DNA of 64,000 bases from Pelodera strongyloides. Its lineage: Eukaryota > Nematoda > Chromadorea > Rhabditida > Rhabditidae. The number at the start of each line of letters is the position of its first letter. The stretch's first letter is position 1. The notes beneath the pieces are model-generated. The model was not told the DNA's origin. It worked only from the letters and a program-made list of their open reading frames with translations, and ran no database searches. The position numbers and the translations under genes are program-made. Positions 12,910 to 24,000 of this stretch are shown here, piece after piece. The DNA is taken from the NCBI GenBank assembly GCA_036852015.1, contig JAANDG010000618.1, forward strand, positions 1-64,000, given 5' to 3'.

Positions 12910-15900
12910 GGTTTTTGTAGCGCATTGTGTGTTCGCCGCGATTATGAGGCATATTAATTGAACTATGTCAAAGTACGCAGTGCCCTACCCATATTTATCT
13001 TTTATAATGCAAAACCATCCAACCACCTAACAAAAAAACAAAGAATAATTGTGATTAATATTAGTAGAGATTAATAAAATAATTCACAAAATAAAGACAA
13101 AGAAAGTACATATGTATATGCCAGCGCATACCTATTACTAATGTTTTTTTCAGTTTTTTTTGCAAAACGATTATCATCCTTTAGGCGGGAAGTATAAAAA
13201 CTTGTTATTAAAACATTTTACATTGTGCTTTGTGCTCCAGGGAAATTTTAAATTAAAACTAAAGTATCATATGTTAATTCACTAATGACTAAAAATATAC
13301 GTAAGTGGGGGTTTGTGGTCTCAATGGGCTCGATTTTTTATTCGAATCATTCACATTTGCATATGTTGCATGGGAATGCAGGTATCCAAAATCCGTTTCA
13401 AAAACCGGATGTTATGCCGCATTAAGTCCCGAAGCAATGGCCAATAGGGACTGATTTTGGGAGCGTGTACTGTAGCTATGCAGCTATGCTAATTAGAGCA
13501 ATTTGAGCAAAAATTCACTGCGCAAAAGAAAATAGTTGCATTTTCTTTTATACAAAAAAATGGATGAATTTAATAGACCCCTATATATGTCATAATCATA
13601 TGTACTTATAAACACTACTACAAGTTTTCTGATTCATAGATATTTGCCCATAATAGACTCTGTTACGGTACCTCGGGACTTTTTTATTTTATTTCTGTTT
13701 TTCGAATATTACATATCATATAATCATATTCTCTAAGAGTTAAAAGTATATTTAGACGCTATAGTTAAATTTTTTACAATCCATTTGTCACTTTCAATTG
13801 TTGAATGTCAAAACCGATTGATTTTACAAAACTGAAAATTGATTTTACTCGAGCGGTCGTTCCGTCCGTTTCCGTTTTTTTTTATGTTTTTCTCGTTTTC
13901 TTAACCACAGTAAAATGATAAAGATTTCTATTGTTAGAGAAATTCGCGGCTTAACATGTATTTTTCTAATTTGATCTATTTTTCAAGCAGAAAGATTGTG
14001 ACATAACATAAGCCTGTACTCGCAAAGTAACACTAATTTTTTATCTTCCGTTTCACGAAAGAGATACCTTATATTTATACTAATGTAATGATTACATGTA
14101 TGAAGATAATAATAATAATAATAATATTTCTAATGAGCTATGCTTTCCGTAAGTCAGTAGGAGTTTTATGTAAGCTATTCCTCTTCCCTATGGTTTTGTT
14201 TCTCGCTACAAACCATTTTTGACTATGTTTCAAAAATTTGTTTAATAAACCTATGGTACTGGTCTGCTACTGCGCATGACTTTGCATTAAAAATAGTTTT
14301 GCTTTATAAATTGTTTTCTGTTCTGTTATCCTGTAAAAATGTGTATTTTAATCACGAATACATCCTATTATGACGTGCATAAGTGTAAAAACTACACAGT
14401 ACGTTGTTACATGCTTTACTAATTTACTTGCCCTTGGTTTTTATGCCGAGCTTCTAACAATACTATCCATATTTAATGAAATCATATTTAATTCTTACTA
14501 ATTGAATATTTTTCGAAAAAGTTCAATTTAATCTAAAAAAATGGCTTCTACGCTTTTAGCTTTAGCAGATTATTATCTTATACAATGGTTTAAAAAGCTG
14601 GAGTTGTAGGCAATAACATTCGGTTTTTTTTCTTTTTTTTTTCTTTTTAATTTGCAGTACTTGGTCTTCGACCACATTTAGATGGAGGTAATCAATAGAC
14701 TATACTCAATTAGTAGTACAAACTACATTATTGGATAAATCGGGTTCCAATAACTTTTCTAGTGCTATTTCTATTTGACTGAATGTTTTTTTTTGTGTTT
14801 GCAATCGTACTCGAACTATAATTCTCTCTTCTGCTTTCCTATTGGCAGATAGATAACCAGTTTTACATTATTCGCATCGGCTAATTTTCCGAAAATAATC
14901 CTGTCATCATTGTTTCACGGGAATTGTGTCACTTTTAGTTATATAACATTTTTTGTAACACGAATATGCAACTGTAATCATGGTCTGGGAATTCCTGACC
15001 TATACATACACTGGAGAAAAATTAGGGTCATTTTTAACTACATCATGCTAATTTTCGCTTTTTTGAAAAAAGTGCATTTTAAATTTTTTTTGTGTAACTT
15101 GGAGGTGTATAACTTGTTTACGCTACGTATTTGGTTTACCTACCATGCGTATAGTCTTAGAGGAAAATTGTTACTTCTACCTTCTACCTCTTATACTTTT
15201 CTTATTCTCGTCATATATTCATATTTTTTCACTTATATTCTCTCATTAGCGAAGTTATACTAAAGAAATTTTTAAAGACCCCGTGACGTCGTACTCTAAT
15301 GGTCTAATTGCGGGTCCCGGAGGGGGTTCATTTCATTGGGACCTTTCCTCTCGGACCTTAGCCCGCCTTAGTGCACAACCCAAGATCGATTTTTCTTTAG
15401 CATTTCCAGGGCGGCGAGCTCCTTGACTTAATAATTAAACATTCTCAATTTTTCATTCTCAGCTGTTTATATCTGGGTAATAATCTTTATTAGTTCTAAA
15501 AATTCAGTTGACAATGGTCCATGATCATGTGAGTATGCACTGAAATGCGTAGAAAAAAGTAAGGCCAATGTGTAGGGTTTAGAACGGCTTACTTGATATC
15601 TTCCGAAACATTACTTGAGTATGTTAATCGCCGTTATATATTTATTTATATTTCTAATTGTAAAATAGTTTTTCACTTACGATAATTAGACTGATTTTAA
15701 TAATTTTTCAAGAAATCATTTTGTGACTCTTGCTTGTGTTCATACATTTCTTTGTAAAGCATTTATTATAGTGAAATCGAGGTACACTTGTCAATGAGCG
15801 AAATTCCATATTATAATCCTAATTTCCTAGCACTACTACGCTCCATTACAAAATACATACGATACGTAGTTATGACCGCTTTATTACCAGCCACAAAACT

Positions 15901-16146
15901 CACCTTTTTGCCAGCTCATCTCATGAATTTACCATTTCACTCTACAAAATGTGATTTTCTCTATTTCCTCTTACTTTACATCACCCATACTGTATACAGT
16001 GTATACTTGTCAATTAGTAAATGTTGTGTATGTTAGTTAACTTCGATGAATGAGCCATTTCCTCGCGGTACATAGATGACTCGATTTGACAATTGCCTTG
16101 CATTACATCCTCCTAATATTCTAATTTCCTTCCAGATTTCTACATA

Positions 16147-19100
16147 ATGGACTGTCCGGGTGTGTCCGGCCTGTCCGTTTTCTCTGGGTCCGCGCCTAGG
16201 ATCCTTACTTCACTAGGAGATCTGCCCATCTATTCCGATCATGAAGAATCACCATGTCTACCAGAGCAAATGCACGATGACCCGTGGACTTGGAATAAAG
16301 ATCAGAGGCCGTATTCACCATTCTTACGGAAAAAATTCCCCGGGAAAACAAATTACCCAGGGACAATTTCCTAACGAAAATCCTTCCCGGGAAATATTTT
16401 TGCCCTTTCCGGAAAACTTTTTATCCCTCCCCGAATTCACACTCCATTTGGGAAACGGGGAATTTTACCCAAGGGGAAATTCAAGGAAAATATGATTATT
16501 TTATATGTTTATGCTTAATTTTCATTGTAATATAATTTTTGTATATTTTCGTTGCTTAATATAAGCACGCTCAATAATTATTAATATATAGTTAGAGTTC
16601 GGATCAACACAATTTCCGTTAGATGAGATTTAAGGACAATACCCAACGAAAAATTGCTAATAAGGTTGTACAGATAGGTTGTAAAGACATTCTCCCGGTA
16701 AGATAAAGGGCAAAAACAGGCTTCCGTTGCGGGGAATCGAACCCCGGCCTTGTGGGTGAGAGCCACAAATCCTAACCACTAGACCACAACGGATGGTGTT
16801 GTCTTTGTAGTACTCGCCGCAAAACCTTTTTATGGAGATGGGGGACGTCTATTATATTTTTTATACAAGACTTCCTAAGCTATATCTTCCTTTGCAATGA
16901 TTTGAGAAAAATGTAATAGTCCATTGACTCCATCCATAGCACACTCAGACCATTTGTTTAGGGTAGAATATATGCCGGACGCGTGCATTTTCATAGTACG
17001 ACAAGCTCTTTCGGAAGTCTGTCGAATGCTCAAGTCGCATTATTTGCCTTCTAACATGTATTAATATAGTAGATATCCCTTACAATATTTTCTTATCGTT
17101 ATAATGGAAGAGAATAGAAAAAAACTAACGTAAATATCTTAATTTTTTGTGCTGCTTAAAGAAATAGATAGTTATTATTGTCAAACATTCAAATAAAACA
17201 CAGAAATAATGTTTAAATAAATGTTTTCGACGAAAAATATACCACAACACTTGGGTAATTTCTGGTTTACCCGTGCCAAGCTCGGGTAAAATTTTCCGTT
17301 TCCCAGCTCGCTTTTTGGGAAAAGGGAAAAAGTGGTGAATTCCGGGAAAAGGTAAAAATGGTCATTTTGGGTAAAATACTTTCCCGGGAAACGATTTTAT
17401 CCGGGTAAATGTAGTGGTGAATACGGCCTCAGGTATTGATTTTTTTGTAGTCTGCAGTTCAAATCATTTATCCATTTTTCGCTATCAGCGTGCTTTTTTT
17501 GTATTTTGAGTTTCGTTGCTAGTTTTTTTTGCACATGACGGTTTCCATCAGCATTGTGACCAGTCGAATTGTTTTTTAGTGGTAATATAATATTTATAAT
17601 AAATTGGTTTTAGGAAAATCCCGATACAATTGTCAGCGGAAATCGCGTCCTTTTTCATCCGAAATATGCGTTCGGAACTACAGGAGTGAAGGGACGAAAA
17701 CGTCTTACAGCGTAGGTTTCTTGCAATTGATTAATTTGTTTAATTATCGATTGTCATGTTAGTCTTCTGGGTTTTATAATTTAGCTAACCTATTTTAAAA
17801 ATCGAGTTCTGCATGAAATTAGAATTGTCCAGCAATCTTGTCTGTGAAACACCTGTGGCCGTATTCACGTACGCTGGGAGTATGCTCCCAGCCTAACATT
17901 GGGAGTTTAGAGAAAGAGACGGATCAAGCCAATCAGCGACGCGCAGATTCTCCTAACCGGGCACGCTCCCGGTGTTCATGTATACTGATGGGCCAGAGTG
18001 AAAACAGCAGGAAAATAATCTTTCATAATTGAATTCAAGAACAATTTCAGGGAATGCACGGCGTATTGGGAAATACGTCCTTGTGAGCAACTTTTTGGCA
18101 CATCCATCATGTTCGGAATTGGTACAGCGAACGCGGTGGTAGGTATTTTTGATTTCAGATAAAAACTAAGATTTTAAATTCCCTTATTTTCGCCTCTATA
18201 AGTTCCCTTCTTTTTGCTGTTTAGCATGTTCTTTATAAAAGAGAAAACTTGTAAGTTATGTATGCTGGAGCAAACCTTTTAAAATACCCTAATTGTGAGT
18301 AGCGTATAACCTATTTAATTTATTCAGACCCGTCTGCCGCAGTGTTTCTCCGACCTTCTCGGTGGCGATTCCGAGTCGTATGGCCTATCTCACTTTGCCA
18401 TCGCTCAACACGACGGACTGGCCGTGAGAATCGGCGAAGCACTGGTAAGTGGATAATTAGACAATAGTTTTGATAATTACGATACTTGACAACAATTTGA
18501 TAGGTGCACAATACGACAATAATTTTTCCATGGTCTTGCATGAGAATTCATGCCGATGGTAGATTTCAAACAAAGTTTCGGTTTTGCTTAAAAAAAATGA
18601 TGCCTTAAAACCGATATTGAAAAGTTCGATGTAACGTTTGAGCGCTCGAAAACCATGCCGCAACTCTACTACTAGAGTTTTCGATGGGGATTTGGACAGT
18701 GTTCACTGTTCACACAATCCTAACAATAAGTCACAATTTATCTCTTCTTTTCTTTAGCCAACTCACAACTGCTCCGTGGGGATTCTCTTCGACGGACCAA
18801 ACCGGCGGCTATCATTTTTCATCAACGGACGGTACTTGGCCACACCCTTCACTGAACTTGACACTACGAAGGTGTGGTACCCAATGGTGACCAGGTGGGT
18901 AGACTTTTTTCAGTTATTTAAATAAATTCCTATTTTTTATGTTACTGACGAGTTGTTTTGCATACATAAGTATATACAAATTGCGGACCCATTATTACGG
19001 TGGTTCTACGTTATGCCAATTTCTATTCATTTGATTGTGTACAGTAGAATTTGCTTTATCTTTTCCTTCCATGTTTTTAAGGGAGTCTAGCCTACTTTAT

Positions 19101-19679
19101 CGTACCATATAGAACGTAGTTTGCGGTACCGTACACAGTTGTCCGGGAATCCGGCCGGGCCTTCACTCGTTTAAATAAAAAATACTTTTAGCACCGCTCA
19201 ACAATCGCAGTTCGTCGTCGAACGTCAATTGTGCTTGTATACGGTCGCTCGCTTATCTGATTTGCTAATTACGAAGGTACGCAAGCTAGCTCTTTCTGTA
19301 CAAATATCCTACTCAAACAATCAAATGTCAGGCTACCGTGCCTACTCCTCTGAATATTTGAATAGTTTTTTTTTCATTTTGCGGTACTTTAATTTCCAGT
19401 AACAAATGAAACGGATATGGTTCTAAACCTCTATCGTACGAAAAAAAAACTTTAATTTGGCTGTCCCCATGTTTTTTATTAATATTTTGAATCTAGGTAA
19501 ACGAGTGTCTGGACAACGATTCTCCATTCGACCTTCCGCTTCCGTATCCACTAAAGATGAAGATTTTGACCGAGCGCAGTTGGCGGAAGCGTTATCCACC
19601 ACAAGCCTTTCCGCGCGGAATAGTTATTCCCGATTCATGTCTCAATATTGTCAAAGAAATGTATAGACGAATGAAATGA
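16147..19679 (+). CDS. SPRY-domain and SOCS-box protein, SPSB3-like (about 288 aa)
   Basis: Seven exons join in frame: 16147-16305, 17614-17711, 18051-18138, 18328-18444, 18758-18894, 19192-19276 and 19497-19679 (TGA 19677-19679); AATAAA follows at 19721. The centre is a SPRY/B30.2 fold: YWEIRP, MFGIGTANAV, LLGGDSESYGLSH, VGILFDGPNRRLSFFING and WYPMVTSTAQQS align with SPSB3. The C-terminal LPLPYPLKMKIL is the SOCS-box-like end. Family members are substrate adaptors for Cullin ubiquitin ligases; SPSB3 acts with CUL5. The N-terminus WTWN leading into ENPDT is the usual SPRY entry. The first donor appears disrupted: an inverted-repeat element lies between CAG (16303-16305) and CAG|gtattg (17430-17435), so exon 1 may be misspliced. 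Confidence 0.85.
16306..17429. mobile_element. 1.1 kb inverted-repeat element (GGCCGTATTCACCA ends)
   Basis: It starts AGGCCGTATTCACCATTC and ends with the complement, GTGGTGAATACGGCCT. Subterminal blocks rich in CCCGGGAAA / TTTTCCCGGGT are mirrored on the two sides. CAG lies on both flanks, consistent with a short target duplication, though alternative boundaries one or two bases away exist. No transposase is visible, so it is non-autonomous. It carries a tRNA-Glu gene. Relatives with GGCCGTATTCAC ends are at 17853, 26339-26440 and within 53277-53310. Confidence 0.8.
16723..16793 (-). tRNA. tRNA-Glu (anticodon CTC)
   Basis: Reading the complement, TCCGTTG pairs with CAACGGA as the acceptor stem. 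The D-arm is GGTCTAGTGGTTAGGAT. The anticodon stem TGTGG/CCACA encloses the loop CTCTCAC (anticodon CTC), and the T-arm is CGGGG-TTCGATT-CCCCG. A and B boxes are intact. It is 71 nt, one base short of usual, in the variable region. Because it lies in a mobile element it could be a tRNA-derived passenger rather than an active gene. Confidence 0.85.
17853..17992. repeat. GGCCGTATTCACG MITE (intron 2 of SPSB3-like gene)
   Basis: It opens GTGGCCGTATTCACGTACGC. Inside, GCTGGGAGTATGCTCCCAG forms a small hairpin, followed by GAGAAAGAGACGG..CAATCAGCGACGCGCAGA as in the 3456-3605 element. Confidence 0.6.
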
Positions 19680-21029
19680 TGAAGGCATAGTAAGATAATA
19701 TAGGTCTATAGAGTTAGGATAATAAACGGTATGCCAATTAGGGAAATTGGAAAATACTGAGAGTACTGCGCCTATGCTTGAATCATTCTGTGTGCCAGGT
19801 ATTACATTATTAATTCTAGTTTATTAGGACGCTTATGGCTTATTTCATTGTCTTGTATCTTATCATCCATGTGAATTATGCATTTACTTTTTCACTTACA
19901 CCATGAATCCGCCAATATGGACATTAATTACTCCGTTCTGTAAAATAATGGAGTGTGTGCATGTATAGTTAGTATAAGTATAGTATCTTTTAACTGTCAA
20001 TGAAAAAAATATTTAACTTTAGTCCTAACCGATCTCACACGAAACAATGAATTTTTGATGAAATTGATGATTTCAAAATTTTCCTACTTTGCTAAAATTT
20101 ATTCTTTCGGGTAATTATGATATTTACTTTTCTTCTGTATAATAAGCATCACTTATGCAGCAATGGCTTATTTCGCTTTCCTAGTGTTTTATTAGATTTT
20201 TTTAATAATTATTTTGAATTCTCAACTTCTAGTCTTTGATTTCTGCATCGCCATTGCTTTTTATATAGAAAAGTTGAATTCCTCGTTGTTTTATTTTTTT
20301 TCTAATAAAGATTTGCTTCGAACCAACCATTATGTTTCGGTCCAGCGATGCCTATTAGCCTATTATACACCAATAAATAAAATAAATTAGGCAAGTACAT
20401 AAAAAATTTCGGTAGGAAAGCTACATAAAATTAGGAGAAGATAGAGTAAGGGTGAGGGGAGCAATTGCTTGATGTTTTATATGATATGATAATTCCCCAA
20501 GGCTTCCCGAGTAAATTGGCCTCGGGGAAGTTTAAAGGCCAGTTCGTTCGGCTTCAGAATTGAACCGGACACCGGTGCACCGTTTCTGCGGATTCTGTTG
20601 ATACAACCCGGTATTCTTTATCTTTTTTATTCCCCCACGGCTCACTGCATCATTATAACGAAATATCCAGGTTACGAACCACGCTACACTCTTGTTGAAT
20701 ACGCTGTTGAATTATTCCTGAAAGAAGGTGAAAACAGATAGCTTCGGAAACCATGGTTATGACATAGTCACGCGGAGTAGATAAAGTTGCGTGCAAAATA
20801 TGTTGTGTTCTAGAAGATCAAACGCTAGAAGCAAAACACAGGAAAATACGTCCAGAATTAAACTTGGCATTTATGTCAACAACCGTACATAGCAAGTAGA
20901 AACATCATAACATTTTTCATATAAACTGAATACTAGTAACCATGACTAAGAGGTGTATATACCTCGTACTTTCAATAAGAAACTGAGAGTCGAAATAACT
21001 TATTTATTAAAGCATATATATGTTTCCAC
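19680..21029. other. intergenic between convergent genes
   Basis: AT-rich, no gene recognised. The stretch 20490-20600 (CTTCCCGAGTAAATTGGCC...) shares a short word with 25686 and may be a SINE-like fragment. Confidence 0.55.
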
Positions 21030-24000
21030 TCATGGCTTTTTGTGCGTGAGGAAAATACGCCAACATGTGAAAATTAAAAAGGCAATTTCAATGAAACTGA
21101 TGATCGAAACGCCCATGAGGACACCGAGTAGTCCACCGAGATTCGAGATGAAACGATTGAACTGAAATGAAATCTTTTGGAATTTTTGCATGCGTCTCTT
21201 TGCATATACTTCTCGTAGAACGACAGCTAGCCGTGTTATTACTACAAGAGGAACAAATTGTAAGATAGAAAATACAGAGAAAAACAAAATCACAGAAAAC
21301 CGTCGTTGACCCGTCACCAAATGTACTATACAGAAAAAAACCATCTGGTGACCGGTTCGTGACTGGTTCATGTCCATTTTTAACACTTGGTGACTGTTTT
21401 CGGTGAAACTTTGTCATACATGGTCACGAAGAGGTCACCAAATGGGCTCGGCCAAGAAAAAAAAACCGTGATTTCCCATGTTACTCACATCCATGGCGGG
21501 GGTTTCCTCGAAGAACTGGTAGTTCATTCCCGAAAAAGCAACCTAAAATAAACTTTTGCTCATTTAATATTTCCGGGTAAGTATTCCGCGTTGATTCCGA
21601 ATCAGTCGAGAAACACTGCCCCCCTTTCGGAGTAGGATAGTTTACTAGGCACAAGTACAACAAACCTTAAAGCGAAATACCGGCCGGTTTTTGAAACGCA
21701 TCGCGGACAGCTAAATTCTTACGCATTTATGCTAATTTGCTCGATTTTAGCTCGATTTTTTATTGTAATTTATGTTCCTTTGCACAAGTTGCATAAGAAT
21801 GATAGTGTACTTGATACGTTTCGAAAACCGGCCGGCATTTATTTCTCTTTAAATTACCTGAATTAGTACTGTGTCCTGAAAACTTCTCGTGCAATTCGTT
21901 TTCAGATCTTCATCTGTGATCAAGCCACATTCGGTAGGCTGCAAATTCAAAGACGCTCACAATGCTTTATTATTTATTCCTTAAAGGGAAAGGCCAATTT
22001 CAGGTAACACCCTATTTTAGATGATTCTAGCTGATTCTCCGTGTCAAATATGGTAGGATGCAATTTTTTCCAATTTTCGCGCGCAAAATTCACGCCCATT
22101 CGGGCTGATTGGCCAATAATCCAATTGACACGCCCATAGTGCCAACTTACCGTTACAGTACCCCAATGATGAAGGCAATGAACTGGGAATGAGCACTTTC
22201 TACAGTAACCAATATCTACAAACGGATCGAAAGGGTGAATATAATAGAGGAGAAATGACCATATGTAGACGAGTAACTCCAAACCTCGTTTGCATAAATT
22301 GCCCGCGAGAAGCTCACAAAATATTGGCTGTTTGCACAGGGAAGAGGGCACACGCAATCATCCCAAGTAGATGGATCACCCTTGGTATTCGCCACATTTT
22401 CAACACATGCTCCTGAAAAAAATGCAAAAAAAGGGACTGGACGAGTTCTTCGTGTTTAGGTGATTATTTATTTTTATTTATTTATTTATTTATTAAATAC
22501 ACCAAAAAGGTGTGCAGAAAAACCAACATATAAACTCAAACAGATGACCGATATGATTAGCAATGAGAGTTGACATTCTGCATTTGGAATATTGTTGCAA
22601 AAGGAATAAAACCAGCATTTTTTGTTTGAGCAAACAAGCGTTTGAGTTTGGAGGCAATGAAGAAGTAATGAGTATTAGGAAATTAATACTTATTAAGACA
22701 ATTAATAAAATTTGAGCTTCAATTAAAGAAAAAATCCAACTTGTCGTGAGATCGCATGGTGCCTTATCCGGAGGCATTGGATATCGTGGATCCATACATC
22801 CACACGCATCACATACTGCATTTTGATAACATGAACGAAGGCAACCCTGAACGTGTAGGTTTTACTGAATATTTCACGTAGGTTAAAGGTTAAGGTTAAA
22901 CAGATGGGTTCACTACAAATCACCTTGTTTTTATATTTTAGTTTGATTGTACAAAGGAAAACTTAAACAAAGAGCAAAAAAATATTCCTTGAATTATTCC
23001 CTGGGACAGATATTAGGTAAAAAAGGTGGGTATTGATCGATCTTCCGATAAAGTTGTACTGCAAGATAAACTAAAGAAGCTAAGAGATATGGCTGAAACA
23101 CACTGTTTTGAGCAAATAAACTGTAGTCTTCATCGTACCGCGCGGGTCCCGTGCTTGAACTACACGGTACGGCTCTGTTTTGTTTTTGGATTCAGTTAGT
23201 TCACTTCTTGGGGGAAGAATAGGAAGAATAAGCAAACTGGTTTCCTTCACAGGTGGCCGTCAGAACTAATTTACTAATAAATTGTATGTTGGTAAAAACT
23301 GATAAAAGAAAAAGAAAAAGTTATAAGTTATAACGTATAAAAGTCTCACAACATCAATCGGGTACATGCATGGAAAGAAGAGAGACAGGTATAATTAGTA
23401 GAACTAATGATCTAAATCGCTCACATCTGTTGTGTACGCTCCTGTATAGTAATATGCCTTTACTTCATTTGGCTCGTTTATACATTTACCATATTGACCA
23501 CCGAGACGACCGTACTCTGTCTGGAAAAGTTTAATGCAAAAGTTAAAAATTCAAGTTTAAAGTTTCCAACAAAAGGAGGATAGTTCAGGAGAACAAATGT
23601 TAAAGCCATGCAACATCCGGTTTTAAAACTTATATCGGACGCTGTATTCTCATGTAGTGTATAGGCAAATAACCGCGCGATTTTTTGTCCGAATTATATT
23701 CATTTGCATACAACATATGGGAATAAAGTTGCCCAACATCCCCAAGCACAACATGAGCGCTTAGCAGCGCTTCGTACTAAACTAAAACTTCTTATAGGAA
23801 GCAATTTTCAGTCTGACCATAAATATATGCCATTTGTATGTATGTAATCACACACGACTGCTTCATGCTAAAATGAGGCATTTCCGGCTGAATTATAGGT
23901 CGAATTATTACCAAAATTTTTTCCACCAGGTAAGATATAAAAAAGCACTGTTGTTTTACATAATCTAACTTTTTTAATTTTTTTTTTATTATACTTTCTC

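Larger units (their letters stand above)
6715..16146. other. 9.4 kb without a recognised gene, repeat-rich
   Basis: AT-rich DNA with several foldback repeats (listed separately), a telomere-repeat tract, and many ATGCAAAT/TTTGCATA words typical of decayed foldback elements. The longest open frame (14910-15263, hydrophobic, very AT-rich) has no homology I recognise and no splice partners. The GC-richer block 9600-9830 may be mobile-element debris. Confidence 0.6.

Noticed and set aside
14910..15263. 117-codon open frame, hydrophobic
   Set aside because: Extremely AT-rich, Phe/Leu/Tyr-biased, no family features, no splice context; consistent with chance.
15290..15420. GC-richer island considered as a snRNA or SL RNA gene
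   Set aside because: No spliced-leader sequence, Sm site or known RNA fold could be identified.
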